Shown here piece after piece: positions 29,606-39,451 of a stretch of DNA of 64,000 bases. Position numbers and translations under genes: made by a program. The notes under the pieces are model-generated. The model was not told the origin of the DNA. It did not search any database and saw nothing but the letters and a program-made list of their open reading frames with translations. Each line of letters starts with the position of its first letter. The first letter of the stretch is position 1. The DNA comes from Parvibaculaceae bacterium (GTDB taxonomy: Bacteria; Pseudomonadota; Alphaproteobacteria; Parvibaculales; Parvibaculaceae), in assembly GCA_029209985.1 (NCBI GenBank), contig JARGNZ010000004.1, positions 95,376 to 159,375 of the forward strand. The letters are read 5' to 3'.

Positions 29606-31165
29606 TTAGGGGCGCATGGTGGTGAGATACGGCCCTAGCTCGGCGGCTTGGCGCTGAGGTTGCACCATGTCGAGCCAGTCAATCAGTCGGGGCCGGGTTT
29701 CGCGGGGATCAATGAGTTCATGGACAGAAAACCCTTCAGCCCGTGGGAAGGGAGACTGGCTTGCGGCTAGTCGTTCTTCTAGCTCTTTGCGTAAGGCGTC
29801 AGGGTCTTCTGCGGCCGCAATCTGACGGGCAAAAGCGACGGCAACGCCGCCCTCTACTGGCAATGCGCCGGTTGCTGCACTGGGCCATGAGAGGACATAT
29901 CCATCCGGGGCGAAGTGGGCTGCACCAGCCACGCCGAATACTTTATGCACAATAACGCTGGCCCAAGGCACGCGGCTTTGCATGACGGCTGCAATGGCGG
30001 CGGTGCCGTAGCGAATGGTGCCTGCTTGTTCAGAGGCTGAGCCGATCATAAAACCGGGTTCATCGACGAAGGAGAGAATGGGTAGATGGAAAGTGTTACA
30101 CATGTCGACAAAACGGCGTAGTTTTTGTGCCGCTTGTGCTGTCATGGCCCCTGCATAATACATGCAATCATTGCCAATGACGCCAACCGGGTGGCCATTC
30201 ATACGGGCTAAGCCTGTGATGAGAGAAGGGCCGTATTTTTTTCCCATCTCAAAAAAGCTTCCCTGATCGAGCACGGCTTTCAGGATAGGCCGCATTTTGA
30301 AAGGTTTGCGTCTGTCTTTTGGGACAATATCGCGCAAGCTTTCTTCCATCCGGTCCGGGCTGTCGGTTGGTTCCCTATAGGGCGGTAACTGCCATACGTT
30401 GTCGGGGAGATAAGAGAGGAAGGTGCGGATTTGATTGAGGGCATCCGCTTCGTCCTTGGCGACATTGTCGATGGCACCGCTTTTCGCGTGCACGTTGGGG
30501 CCGCCTAATTCTTCTTTGGTCTTGTCTTCATCCAAGGCGCGTTTGACAACGTGGGGTCCCGCGATGAGGAGCTGGGCGTCTCGGGTCATGACGGTGAAGT
30601 GAGAGGCGACCAAACGCGCGGCGGGCATGCCGGCCACAGGGCCAAGGGCTGCGGATGCTACCGGCACCACTCCGAGAGTTTTGGCAAGGGAGACAAAACG
30701 ATTAGGGGCAAAGACGGGGTCGCCAAGGGGGCGTGCGCCTTTTTTTCCGCCTGCCCCCGCCACAGAGCCGCCACCGCCTTCGTGGAGGCGGACGAGGGGG
30801 AGTTTGTATTGTAGGGCTAAGTCTTCGGTGTAAACGGATTTGCGCAAGCCTGCTGGATTGGGCGAGCCACCTTTGAGGGTAAAGTCTTCGCCGCCGACGA
30901 CAATGCGTCGGCCATCAACCTTGCCAGTGCCGAGGACAAAATTAGCGGGCTGAAAGCCTGTGAGATTGCCCGCGTCATCATATTCAGGAACACCTGCTCC
31001 CTCCCCAAGTTCTTTGAAGCTTTCTGGGTCCAGCAAAGCGTCGACGCGCTCGCGGATGGTGAGGCGGCCTTTGGCGTGTTGGCGTTCAATGGCGTCTTTC
31101 CCGCCTTGGGCCTTGGCCCATTCTCGGCGTTGCCGGATTTCTTTGGTTTCTTCTTCCCAGCTCAT
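29606..31165 (-). CDS. Acyl-CoA carboxylase carboxyltransferase (beta) subunit
   Basis: 519 residues of the carboxyl-transferase family (propionyl-CoA, methylcrotonyl-CoA or related). The N-terminal half shows AKGRLTIRERVDALLDPESF and FTLKGGSPNPAG; the C-terminal half GNDCMYYAGAMTAQAAQKLR, LSFVDEPGFMIGSASEQAG and the oxyanion region VFGVAGAAHF. The glycine-rich loop LHEGGGGSVAGAGG is well kept. The biotin-carrying alpha subunit is not adjacent, so its exact acyl-CoA cannot be decided. Confidence 0.92.
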   Translation of the reverse strand: MSWEEETKEIRQRREWAKAQGGKDAIERQHAKGRLTIRERVDALLDPESFKELGEGAGVPEYDDAGNLTGFQPANFVLGTGKVDGRRIVVGGEDFTLKGGSPNPAGLRKSVYTEDLALQYKLPLVRLHEGGGGSVAGAGGKKGARPLGDPVFAPNRFVSLAKTLGVVPVASAALGPVAGMPAARLVASHFTVMTRDAQLLIAGPHVVKRALDEDKTKEELGGPNVHAKSGAIDNVAKDEADALNQIRTFLSYLPDNVWQLPPYREPTDSPDRMEESLRDIVPKDRRKPFKMRPILKAVLDQGSFFEMGKKYGPSLITGLARMNGHPVGVIGNDCMYYAGAMTAQAAQKLRRFVDMCNTFHLPILSFVDEPGFMIGSASEQAGTIRYGTAAIAAVMQSRVPWASVIVHKVFGVAGAAHFAPDGYVLSWPSAATGALPVEGGVAVAFARQIAAAEDPDALRKELEERLAASQSPFPRAEGFSVHELIDPRETRPRLIDWLDMVQPQRQAAELGPYLTTMRP

Positions 31166-31287
31166 AATGGCTCCTTTTATTGCTTGACCCTAGCTTAGCG
31201 AATGTGGCGCTCAGGTCTACGGCCCTTCGACTTGGGGCTGATTTGAGGAATGGGGGGCAACCGTGTAGAAGGGAGAGGCAGAGATTT

Positions 31288-32274
31288 ATGATAGGGGATG
31301 ACATGGAACAGAACGTGCCATATGCGAGAATTGACGGATTTGGGCCTCCTGAGGGCTTTAAGGCGGGGTGGCATGTCACCCGCGATAAAGTCGCGCTTCG
31401 CTATATGTCTTGGGGGGAAGATGTGGCACGTGCGCGTGCGGGACAGTGTCGAGGTACGCTGGTTCTGACCCATGGGCGCACTGAGTTTATTGAAAAATAT
31501 TATGAAGTGATCGATGAATTGCTGTCGCGCGGGTTTGCTGTCTTTACGTTTGACTGGCGGGGGCAGGGCTTGTCTTGGCGTCCGTTGGAGGACCGGTTTA
31601 AGGGGCATGTGCGGGATTTTGGTGAGCATGTGGAAGATATGCGGGAGATGTTAGCCGAGCATGTGACGCCTAATTTTCCGGGGCCGTATTTTTCGATGAG
31701 CCATTCGATGGGGGGACACGCTAATTTGCGCATTGCCCATGATTTACCGGATGCCTTTGAAGCGATGATTTTCTCTGCACCCATGTGGGGCATTCAATTG
31801 GGGCGCGGGATGATATTGGCACTGACGTTGGCTGTTGCGCGGTTAAACCTCATGCTGGGGCGGGCGGAAGCGTACGTTCTGGGAGGTGCTGAGCAAGGCA
31901 TTGCCGATGAACCGTTCGAGGGCAATAAAGTGACGAATGATCCGGGTCGGTTTAATCGCTGTATGGATCTGTTGCGGGCTTTGCCTGATTTAGGGCTGGG
32001 CGCGCCGACGTATGGTTTTTTTGATGTGTCGATGAAATCGATGGGTATGGCGAGCCAAGCTGACTATTTGGAGGCGATCAAAACGCCCTTGTTGGTGGTT
32101 TGCGGTGCGCAAGAACAGATCGCCGATAACCAAAAGATTGCTCAGATGATGCCGCATCTCACCCACGGGGAACTGGTGGTGGTGCCTGAGTCGCGACATG
32201 AAATCTTGATGGAAAAAGATGCGGCCCGTGCTGCCTTTTGGAGCGCCTTTGACACGTTTATGACAGACCGTTAA
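31288..32274 (+). CDS. Alpha/beta hydrolase, lysophospholipase / monoacylglycerol lipase-like
   Basis: About 328 residues. PldB-like motifs: RGTLVLTHGRTEFIEKYYEV, FDWRGQGLSWRP, the nucleophile elbow MSHSMGGHAN and a late His in PESRHEILMEKD. The ATG at 31288 is preferred; another at 31303 has AGGGG six bases upstream, and the open frame back to 31180 has no good start. It ends 5 bases from the convergent hisN stop. Cytoplasmic or membrane-associated lipid hydrolase by family. Confidence 0.88.
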   Translation: MIGDDMEQNVPYARIDGFGPPEGFKAGWHVTRDKVALRYMSWGEDVARARAGQCRGTLVLTHGRTEFIEKYYEVIDELLSRGFAVFTFDWRGQGLSWRPLEDRFKGHVRDFGEHVEDMREMLAEHVTPNFPGPYFSMSHSMGGHANLRIAHDLPDAFEAMIFSAPMWGIQLGRGMILALTLAVARLNLMLGRAEAYVLGGAEQGIADEPFEGNKVTNDPGRFNRCMDLLRALPDLGLGAPTYGFFDVSMKSMGMASQADYLEAIKTPLLVVCGAQEQIADNQKIAQMMPHLTHGELVVVPESRHEILMEKDAARAAFWSAFDTFMTDR

Positions 32275-32279
32275 GGCGG

Positions 32280-33104
32280 CTAGAGAGCCGCCGCGCCTTT
32301 TAGTTTGGCAAGGGCTTGGGCGTGCAGTTGTGGGGTGGCTGCGGCGACAACTTGCCCCCCTTCGTGGGCATCTGCCCCGGACCAATTGGTGATGACACCG
32401 CCCGCGCCTTCCACGATTGGGATGAGGGCTTGAATGTCGTATGGCTCTAGGCCGCTTTCGACAATGAGGTCCATTTTTCCCAATGCCAGTAAGGTGTAAA
32501 AATAACAATCCCCACCGAAACGCCACAAGCGAACCTCTTGTTGCAGGGCTTGGAACGTCTCCAGCTCTGCGCCGGGGCTGAAAATGCCCAAATCTGTGCA
32601 GCCTAGTATGGCGTCTTCTAATTTGGTGCAGCCACTGGTTTGTAACTTTTGGCTTTCGCCCTTAAAGATCAATTCAGCATGGCCGGGCCAGCCGATAAAA
32701 AGTTCACCAATGTAGGGCTGGTCCATCACACCGATAATGGGGCGCAAGCCGTTGTTCAGGCCGATCAGCGTTCCCCACAGAGGCACGCCGGAAATGAACG
32801 AGCGGGTGCCGTCAATTGGGTCTAACACCCATGTGAAGGGGCTTGTGCCGGGTTCATGGCCATGCTCTTCGCCCAGAATGCCGTGGGTTGGGTAGGTTTC
32901 TTTGATGAGGCGGCGTATTTCGGTTTCTGCATCTTTGTCTGCGATGGTGACGGGGTCGTAAACACCGCGTGATTGTTTGTCGTCAACGGATATGTTGGAG
33001 CGAAAATGTTTGCAGGTAATGGCAGCAGCTGCGGTGGCGAGGCGGGCGGCGAAGCCGGCCAATTCAGCAATGTCCGTGGTGCTTAGTTCTGGGGCCGATG
33101 CCAT
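32280..33104 (-). CDS. hisN: Histidinol-phosphatase, inositol monophosphatase fold (HisN)
   Basis: 274 residues. Metal-binding motifs GILGEEHG, VLDPIDGTRSFISGVPLWGT and the C-terminal GLEPYDIQALIPIVEGAGG, which are diagnostic of the IMPase-type histidinol-phosphatase of alphaproteobacteria and actinobacteria. Removes phosphate from L-histidinol phosphate. A general inositol monophosphatase is the alternative, but the LEPYDIQALIPIVEGAGG box favours HisN. Confidence 0.88.
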   Translation of the reverse strand: MASAPELSTTDIAELAGFAARLATAAAAITCKHFRSNISVDDKQSRGVYDPVTIADKDAETEIRRLIKETYPTHGILGEEHGHEPGTSPFTWVLDPIDGTRSFISGVPLWGTLIGLNNGLRPIIGVMDQPYIGELFIGWPGHAELIFKGESQKLQTSGCTKLEDAILGCTDLGIFSPGAELETFQALQQEVRLWRFGGDCYFYTLLALGKMDLIVESGLEPYDIQALIPIVEGAGGVITNWSGADAHEGGQVVAAATPQLHAQALAKLKGAAAL

Positions 33105-33170
33105 GGCAACTCTTTCTTGTCAAAACGGCTGCAAGTGTGGGGAGTTTAGCAGCTTTACTTGGGAAGGCAA

Positions 33171-33198
33171 AAGGGCCCCGATTTGCATCGGAGCCCTT
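33171..33198 (-). terminator. Intrinsic terminator of typA
   Basis: AAGGGCCCCGAT / ATCGGAGCCCTT hairpin with loop TTGC, followed by TTTT on the minus strand, 25 bases past the typA stop codon. Confidence 0.88.
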
Positions 33199-33223
33199 CA
33201 AACCAAAATTGCATTGTGAGCCG

Positions 33224-35083
33224 TTACTGGCCTTTTGCAAATTCGCGTGCGTGACGTTTGCGCTCATTTGCATCCAAGAAGCGTTTCCGCAGGCGGATAT
33301 TTTCTGGGGTGACTTCCACCAGCTCGTCTGCGTCGATGTAAGCGATGGCTTCTTCGAGTGTTGGGCGACGCGGTGTGGTCAAGCGGATGGCGTCATCTTT
33401 ACCCGATGCCCGGATGTTGGTGAGCTGCTTGGCTTTTAGCGGATTGACGATGAGGTCGTCTGGCTTGGCATTTTCACCAATGAGCATGCCTTCGTAGACT
33501 TTCTCACCAGAACCAATAAACATGACACCGCGATCTTCGAGGTTCCACAGAGCGAAGGCAACAGAATCGCCATCCCCGATTGAAACCAGAACGCCGTTGC
33601 GACGGCCTTCGACAGCCCCTCGGAATGGGCCGTATTCCTTAAACACTCGGTTCATCACGCCTGTACCGCGTGTGTCGGTCAGAAATTCGCCGTGATAACC
33701 GATCAAGCCACGGGCTGGGGCATCAAAGGTGATGCGGGTTTTGCCGCCACCTGTTGGCACCATGCCGGTCATTTCAGCTTTACGCAGGCTCATTTTCTCG
33801 ATCACAACGCCTGAGTATTCGTCATCTACATCGACAATCACTTCTTCGATTGGCTCGGTGCGATTGCCGTTCTCGTCTGTTTGGAAAATAACTTGAGGAC
33901 GCGCAATGCCAAGCTCAAAGCCTTCGCGACGCATGGTTTCGATCAATACACCCAATTGCAGTTCGCCACGACCTGACACTTCGTATGAGTCTTTGTTTTC
34001 GGTTTCACGCACTTGAATGGCGACGTTGCCTTCTGCTTCTTGCAGAAGACGGTCGCGGATGACGCGAGACTGAACTTTATCGCCTTCGCGGCCAGCCAAA
34101 GGACTGTCGTTGATGGAGAAGGTCATGGACAAAGTAGGCGGATCGATTGGCAAAGATGGCAATGCTTCGGTGATGTCCGTATCTGCGATGGTATCCGCCA
34201 CAGTGGCATCTGTAAGGCCAGAGATCGCGACCAAGTCACCTGCTTGTGCTGAGTCTGCGGGGACTTTTTCAAGGCCACGGAATGCGAGAACGCGTGAAAT
34301 ACGACCGCGTTCAACGACGCCATCACCCGGACGCAAGGCGTGGATTGGCATGTTTGGCACTGCGGTGCCGCTTTCAATGCGGCCTGTCAAAATACGCCCC
34401 AAGTAAGGGTCAGATTGAATGGTGGTGACCAACATGGAGAAAGGCTCTTTTGCTTTCTCTGGAGTGTAATTTGTTGGCTTTTTGACGTGCTTCACAACCG
34501 CTTCAAAAATAGGCTGCATGCCCCGGTTGCGTTGACTTTCGTCATCGGCTGTTTCTGCAGCCCAGCCGTTTTTGGCAGAGGCAAAGACTGTGGTGAAGTC
34601 GAGCTGGGTGTCTGAGGCGCCTAGAGCTGCGAACAGATCGAAGACTTCAGAGTGGACCTCATCAGGGCGTCCATCGGGACGGTCAACCTTATTGACCACG
34701 ACGATTGGGTGCAATCCAAGAGCCAATGCTTTTGATGTCACAAATTTTGTTTGTGGCATTGGGCCTTCAGCGGCATCTACTAGAAGCACAACCCCGTCGA
34801 CCATAGACAGAATACGCTCAACTTCACCGCCGAAGTCGGCGTGACCTGGGGTATCGATGATGTTAATGCGAATTTCTTCTCCCTCAGGGGAGACCCAGTT
34901 CACACTGGTACATTTGGCAAGAATGGTGATGCCACGCTCGCGTTCTAGGTCGTTTGAGTCCATGACCCGGTCGGCCACTTGCTGGTTTTCACGGAATGTA
35001 CCGCTTTGTTTCAGCAGTTCATCTACGAGTGTGGTCTTGCCGTGGTCAACGTGAGCGATGATGGCGATATTACGAAGGGACAT
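33224..35083 (-). CDS. typA: Ribosome-associated translational GTPase TypA/BipA
   Basis: 619 residues, full length. G1 [16 protein letters not shown]3 [15 protein letters not shown]4 NKVDRPDGR, then the EF-G-like domains II, III and V and the BipA C-terminal domain ([40 protein letters not shown]). It binds 70S ribosomes and acts in stress adaptation and 50S assembly. Transcribed alone; a hairpin terminator of the upstream yceI gene lies in its leader region. Confidence 0.97.
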   Translation of the reverse strand: MSLRNIAIIAHVDHGKTTLVDELLKQSGTFRENQQVADRVMDSNDLERERGITILAKCTSVNWVSPEGEEIRINIIDTPGHADFGGEVERILSMVDGVVLLVDAAEGPMPQTKFVTSKALALGLHPIVVVNKVDRPDGRPDEVHSEVFDLFAALGASDTQLDFTTVFASAKNGWAAETADDESQRNRGMQPIFEAVVKHVKKPTNYTPEKAKEPFSMLVTTIQSDPYLGRILTGRIESGTAVPNMPIHALRPGDGVVERGRISRVLAFRGLEKVPADSAQAGDLVAISGLTDATVADTIADTDITEALPSLPIDPPTLSMTFSINDSPLAGREGDKVQSRVIRDRLLQEAEGNVAIQVRETENKDSYEVSGRGELQLGVLIETMRREGFELGIARPQVIFQTDENGNRTEPIEEVIVDVDDEYSGVVIEKMSLRKAEMTGMVPTGGGKTRITFDAPARGLIGYHGEFLTDTRGTGVMNRVFKEYGPFRGAVEGRRNGVLVSIGDGDSVAFALWNLEDRGVMFIGSGEKVYEGMLIGENAKPDDLIVNPLKAKQLTNIRASGKDDAIRLTTPRRPTLEEAIAYIDADELVEVTPENIRLRKRFLDANERKRHAREFAKGQ

Positions 35084-35138
35084 GGGTTACTCCGGCAGTC
35101 CGACGTCCTCGCAGGGTCGCGAGGATCAGTCCAAAAAG

Positions 35139-35174
35139 GGACCCCTCACGCGGTACTAGCCGCGCAAGGGGTCC
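35139..35174 (-). terminator. Strong terminator between yceI and typA
   Basis: GGACCCCT (35139-35146) pairs with AGGGGTCC (35167-35174), and CGCGG pairs with CCGCG inside; on the minus strand a CTTTTTGG tract follows. It closes yceI transcription, or could act as a leader attenuator for typA, whose ATG is about 55 bases further on. A second small hairpin (GTCCTCGC / GCGAGGATC region, 35105-35126) follows it. Confidence 0.85.
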
Positions 35175-35283
35175 TCCAAATTCTTCGCGCCTTATAGCGG
35201 GCGCAGCGCTTATCCACAAGCTTTGTGGTGCGCTGCACTGTGGGCTTGCGGTCACACCACAATTATTCCCAAGATTCTGCGGT

Positions 35284-35877
35284 TTATTGCTTGATGCCTT
35301 CCACCGAAATGATGAGTGGAATTGTGTTGCCGATCATAGGACTCGCGTAATTCATGCCAAAATCTGTCCGATCCAGCTCACCCGTGGCATTGAAGCCTGC
35401 AACAGTGATCTCTTTTTTGAAGGGATGAGGGCCCGCTTTGTTGAAGGTGACAGCCAAGGTGACAGGTTTTGTCACGCCCAAAAGAGTGAGGTCGCCGGTG
35501 AGATTTCCCGTGTTTTCTCCAGTCACTTCAACGCCTGTGGATTTGAAGGTCATGGTTGGGAACTTTTCGACATCAAAAAAGTCTGCGCCACGCACGTGCT
35601 CATCACGGGCATCATTGGCTGTATCAACGCTGTTCGTTTGAATGGTGACGTCGACAGTGCTTTTTTCTGGGGCGGCTTCGTCAAACTCGAACGTGCCTTC
35701 GATGGCTTTGAATTGGCCGTAAGTCGTTGAAAAACCAAGGTGAGTGACACTGAAAGCGGCGTGTGCATGCGTTTCATCGATTTTGTAGCTATCAGCTTGC
35801 ACAGCGGTAAAGCCAAGAGGGAGCGCGATGAGAGCCGCTGCTGCCAGAAGGCCTAGTTGTTTTTTGGACTGTTTCAT
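35284..35877 (-). CDS. YceI family periplasmic lipid-binding protein
   Basis: 197 residues with a signal peptide of about 28 residues (LGLLAAAALIALPLGFTAVQA). The mature lipocalin-like YceI domain shows YKIDETHAHAAFSVTHLGFS, DVTIQTNSVDTANDARDEH and TGELDRTDFGMNYASPMIGN. The family binds isoprenoid or fatty-acid-like ligands in the periplasm and is often stress- or base-induced. It is monocistronic between two hairpins. Confidence 0.95.
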   Translation of the reverse strand: MKQSKKQLGLLAAAALIALPLGFTAVQADSYKIDETHAHAAFSVTHLGFSTTYGQFKAIEGTFEFDEAAPEKSTVDVTIQTNSVDTANDARDEHVRGADFFDVEKFPTMTFKSTGVEVTGENTGNLTGDLTLLGVTKPVTLAVTFNKAGPHPFKKEITVAGFNATGELDRTDFGMNYASPMIGNTIPLIISVEGIKQ

Positions 35878-35928
35878 AAAATGTTCCCTGCCTGATGAGT
35901 TAAGTGCCCATACACTATGGAGCCTTCG

Positions 35929-35946
35929 GGCTGTAAAATGACAGCC
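35929..35946. repeat. Short hairpin upstream of yceI
   Basis: GGCTGT / ACAGCC with a 6-base loop, 52 bases before the yceI start and 62 bases past the glycosyltransferase stop (both minus strand). Could terminate the upstream gene. Confidence 0.45.
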
Positions 35947-36007
35947 TAAATACTCCGAGCATATATGGGGAGAGTGTAGCAGGTTGCCAATATGGCGATA
36001 TCACAAT

Positions 36008-37204
36008 TCAGAGAGCAGAGGTTTTAAGCGGTCTGGCCGTTGGTTGCGCCTTTTGGGTTGGTGCGGGGGGCGCGGTGAGCGTGTTATGGGTTGGATGTTC
36101 TAATAAAGCCAAATGCGAGAGAAACTGTTGGGTACAGCTGGCCCACGAAAAATTAAGGGCATATGTGCGGGCATCTTCGCGTGACGCTTGGATGGCGGCA
36201 AGGCAGGCGGTGCGTAGGTCTTCGTTTAACGCCCCTACTGGCGCGGTGCCAATCACGTCGAGGGGGCCTTGCACGGGATAGGCTGCAACGGGGGTGCCAG
36301 CGGCAAGGGCTTCAATAAGGACGAGGCCGAAAGTATCTGTTTTGGACGGAAAGACAAAACAATCACTGGCCGCATATGCTTGAGCCAGTTCCTCTCCAAA
36401 CAAGGCGCCGGTAAATGTTGCTTCGGGATGTTTCTTTTTAAGCTGTTCGAGCTTGGGGCCTTCACCAACCACCAATTTTGATCCGGGAAGGTCGAGGGCT
36501 AAAAAGGCGTCTATGTTTTTTTCTACGGCGACCCGGCCAACGTAAAGCCAGAGCGGCCGTGGGAGGTTGAGATATTCCTTTTCGTTCGCCTCAGCCTCAT
36601 GTGTTTCTGTCTTATGCAGTGCGGGGTCGGGATGGAACAGTTCCGTATCTACGCCGCGCGACCACATGGCGGTGTTGGTAAAACCACGTGCGTGCATTTC
36701 GTCTGCTAAACGTGGGGTGGCGACCATCATTGCTTTGGATGGTTTGTGAAAGTGACGCAACCACGCATAGGTCCAGTTTAAGGGTACGCCGACGCGTGCT
36801 TTGAGGTACTCGGGAAAGCGGGTGTGGAATGACGTGGTAAACGGCAGGTTGTGGCGCACACAATATCTGCGAGCGGCCATGCCCAATGGGCCTTCTGTGG
36901 CAATGTGGATGGCGTCTGGTTGATGTTCGGCTAGAAGTTTTTTGAGCCGCCGAGCTGGGAACAGAGCAATGCGAATTTCTTTGTAGGTTGGCATTGGCAT
37001 TGTGGAAAACAGATCAGGGGTGATGTAGATGGCTTTGTGACCCAAAGCCTCTAGCTCTTCGCCTAATTGTTTGAGCGTACGCACGACGCCGTTAACTTGC
37101 GGTGCGGCGGCATCTGTGATGATGGCAATACGTAAATTATGTGCAGTGAATGCGGGAGATGGGTTGGCCGCAGGGGCGGTGATGAGTGTTGTCAATTTGG
37201 GCAT
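36008..37204 (-). CDS. Glycosyltransferase family 4 (GDP-mannose or alpha-hexosyl lipid type)
   Basis: 398 residues, GT-B fold. N-terminal IITDAAAPQVNGVVRTLKQL and TSFHTRFPEYLKAR, then the C-terminal nucleotide-sugar part LWLYVGRVAVEKNIDAFLAL, VVGEGPKLEQLKKKH and the E-x7-E motif region FVFPSKTDTFGLVLIEALA. It resembles glycolipid mannosyltransferases. The next gene upstream on the strand is a calcineurin-like phosphoesterase often paired with such enzymes, suggesting a shared glycolipid or envelope role (inference). Confidence 0.88.
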   Translation of the reverse strand: MPKLTTLITAPAANPSPAFTAHNLRIAIITDAAAPQVNGVVRTLKQLGEELEALGHKAIYITPDLFSTMPMPTYKEIRIALFPARRLKKLLAEHQPDAIHIATEGPLGMAARRYCVRHNLPFTTSFHTRFPEYLKARVGVPLNWTYAWLRHFHKPSKAMMVATPRLADEMHARGFTNTAMWSRGVDTELFHPDPALHKTETHEAEANEKEYLNLPRPLWLYVGRVAVEKNIDAFLALDLPGSKLVVGEGPKLEQLKKKHPEATFTGALFGEELAQAYAASDCFVFPSKTDTFGLVLIEALAAGTPVAAYPVQGPLDVIGTAPVGALNEDLRTACLAAIQASREDARTYALNFSWASCTQQFLSHLALLEHPTHNTLTAPPAPTQKAQPTARPLKTSAL

Positions 37205-37218
37205 TGGAAGCCTTAACT

Positions 37219-37256
37219 AAGGTCTTGGTGCCGAGATGCTTGGGCGCCAAGACCTT
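37219..37256. repeat. Intercistronic hairpin between phosphoesterase and glycosyltransferase genes
   Basis: AAGGTCTTGG / CCAAGACCTT, a perfect 10-bp stem with an 18-base loop, 24 bases after the phosphoesterase stop and 15 before the glycosyltransferase start. No U-tract. Confidence 0.7.
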
Positions 37257-37279
37257 TGAAAAGTGTGGATGGAGCTAAG

Positions 37280-38311
37280 TTAGGCTGCATTCCACACGGG
37301 GGTCTTTGATTGGGGAACGCACTCCGCTTCGGTAAGCGCCGCAGGTTCCTTGGTCACGGTTGGCTGGTTTATTTCTTCCTGTTCCCAAGAAAAGTGCCGC
37401 CATGTAATGATTTCAAGATTGCCCTTTTTATCTTCGGTGAGGGCAGAGCAGCTTTCCACCCAGTCGCCGTCATTACAGTAAAGAATGCCGTCGATGTGGC
37501 GCATTTCTGCGTGGTGAATGTGACCGCAAATAACGCCGTAAACGCCGCGCTCTTTTGCTTCGCGGGCAACGGCGGTTTCAAAACGAGAAATATATTCTAC
37601 GGCATTCTTCACTTTGTGCTTGAGGTATGCTGAGAGGGACCAATAAGGCAGGCCGAAAATACGGCGAATATCATGCAGCCAATTATTTGCGGCCAAGGCG
37701 ATGGCGTATGCCCGGTCGCCCAAGTGTGCCAGCCAGACTGCATAGCGGACCACACCGTCAAATTGATCGCCGTGGATGATGAGGAACTCACGACCATCTA
37801 CTGTTTTGTGCATGGCTTCCCCTTGCACATCGATGCCGCTGACGTTGAGGCCTGTGTAATCGCGCAAGGCTTCGTCGTGGTTTCCGGGCACGTAGATGAC
37901 TTTGGACCCTTTGCGGGCTTTGCGAAGAATTTCCTGCACCACAGCATTGTGGCTGTCATTCCAATACCAAGACCGCTTGATGCGCCAGCCGTCTACAATG
38001 TCTCCCACCAGATAAATTGTGTCTGCATCATTGTGACGTAGGAAGTCATACAGCAAATCAGCTTTGCATCCCGGCGTGCCTAAGTGCAGGTCTGAAATAA
38101 ACATCGTGCGGTGGTGTTTGGGGTTGGAGGGGCGCGGTGCATTATAGAGCCGGTCTTGCAGTAATGCTTTTTGGCCTCGTTGCCCACGGGGGCGTTTGCG
38201 CTTTTCACTCTGTGCGACCGTATTGTCGGGGCCGTCCAATTTGTCCGTTTGGTTGTTGGACCGGTTTAGGAAGTTCGGTGCGAGGTTTGTAAAAGCATCT
38301 ATATATGTCAT
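37280..38311 (-). CDS. Calcineurin-like metallophosphoesterase, LpxH-like
   Basis: 343 residues with an N-terminal basic, disordered extension of about 65 residues. Metal-site motifs are complete: FISDLHLGTPG, LVGDIVDGW, VPGNHDE, IIHGDQFD and GHIHHAE. Related to UDP-2,3-diacylglucosamine hydrolase LpxH, but the WSLSAYLKHKVKNAVEYISR insertion belongs to a separate branch that many alphaproteobacteria carry in addition to LpxI, so the lipid A role is unsure. Same strand as the glycosyltransferase that follows. Confidence 0.85.
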   Translation of the reverse strand: MTYIDAFTNLAPNFLNRSNNQTDKLDGPDNTVAQSEKRKRPRGQRGQKALLQDRLYNAPRPSNPKHHRTMFISDLHLGTPGCKADLLYDFLRHNDADTIYLVGDIVDGWRIKRSWYWNDSHNAVVQEILRKARKGSKVIYVPGNHDEALRDYTGLNVSGIDVQGEAMHKTVDGREFLIIHGDQFDGVVRYAVWLAHLGDRAYAIALAANNWLHDIRRIFGLPYWSLSAYLKHKVKNAVEYISRFETAVAREAKERGVYGVICGHIHHAEMRHIDGILYCNDGDWVESCSALTEDKKGNLEIITWRHFSWEQEEINQPTVTKEPAALTEAECVPQSKTPVWNAA

Positions 38312-38486
38312 TGGCTTGTCACATATCCGGTTGATAGCAGCGTATCGAACGCTTTGATCAGCTCTGAGAAAAAGCCCGCATGACTTTCCCTGCTTTTGCG
38401 CATCGTCTTTAATATCAGTGACGGTTTTGTGTCGAAGGGATGAGACATTTGTGTAGGGTTAATATGTAGACGGAGGAACTTGCTTT

Positions 38487-39431
38487 ATGTCAGGCCGCAT
38501 ACGTTTTTACATTATTGTGAATCCCTTCGCGGGCGGTTCAGCGCGCACAAAGGTGCAGGAGGAGACGCCATCTGATTCGCGCTTTGCTGTTTCAACGCGG
38601 GGGCTGTTGGGGGAGGTCGTGGATGGCTTGCGCGCTGCCCATGCAGAAGTGACGCTTGTTAACACGCACTATGCAGGGCATGGGTGTGAATTGGCTCGGG
38701 CGGCGGCCAACGCGGGGGTTTATGATGTGATTATTGCGGCTGGTGGTGATGGCACGATTAACGAGGTGGCACGAGGGCTTGTTGGTGCGGCCACGCCGAT
38801 GGGTATTATTCCATTGGGTACGGCAAATGTGCTGGCCATTGAGTTGGGCTTGCGTATGCGGGCGCGGGAGATTTGCGACATGTTGCTGTGGGGGGATGCG
38901 CGGCTTATTGGCACCGGCCTTGTAAACGGCGAGATCTTTTTGTTGATGGCGGGTGTCGGTTTTGATGGCGCGGTTGTTGACCGGATCCATCCAGCCTTAA
39001 AACGGTTGAGCGGGCAAGGTGCCTTTGTGTGGGCGGGCTTATGCGAATGGCTCAGAGGGCCTGGCCGTGCGCTGCGGGTGACGATTGATGGGCGGCGGGA
39101 AGAGGCTGCGTGGGTATTGATTACCAATGTGCGCCACTATGCGGGGCCTTTTGTCTTGGCACCGTCGGCAAGTTTGTTTCAGCCCGGATTGCAGATTTTC
39201 TTATTTCGCAAGCCTGGCCGGTGGGCCTTTTTGACTTATTTTGTGGCCTTGGGATTGGGATGTTTAGAGCGTTTATCTGCGGTGGATGTCTTTGTTGGCA
39301 GCACCATCGAGGTTTCCAGCGTACAGCCTGTGCATGTTGAAGTAGACGGGGAAGCACGCGGCGGACTGCCCCTTACGCTTAAAAAGGGGCAGCAGTTTCT
39401 TCGGATGGTGATGCCACGTGCGCCGGAGTGA
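38487..39431 (+). CDS. Diacylglycerol kinase family lipid kinase
   Basis: 314 residues. The DAGK catalytic signature VIIAAGGDGTINEVARGLVG and IPLGTANVLAIELGL, with the N-terminal YIIVNPFAGGSA motif. Phosphorylates a lipid such as diacylglycerol, ceramide or a long-chain base. CGGAGGA precedes the ATG. It is divergent from the LpxH-like gene, so this region groups envelope-lipid genes. Confidence 0.92.
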   Translation: MSGRIRFYIIVNPFAGGSARTKVQEETPSDSRFAVSTRGLLGEVVDGLRAAHAEVTLVNTHYAGHGCELARAAANAGVYDVIIAAGGDGTINEVARGLVGAATPMGIIPLGTANVLAIELGLRMRAREICDMLLWGDARLIGTGLVNGEIFLLMAGVGFDGAVVDRIHPALKRLSGQGAFVWAGLCEWLRGPGRALRVTIDGRREEAAWVLITNVRHYAGPFVLAPSASLFQPGLQIFLFRKPGRWAFLTYFVALGLGCLERLSAVDVFVGSTIEVSSVQPVHVEVDGEARGGLPLTLKKGQQFLRMVMPRAPE

Positions 39432-39451
39432 GACCCTAACCTTTAAGGGGG

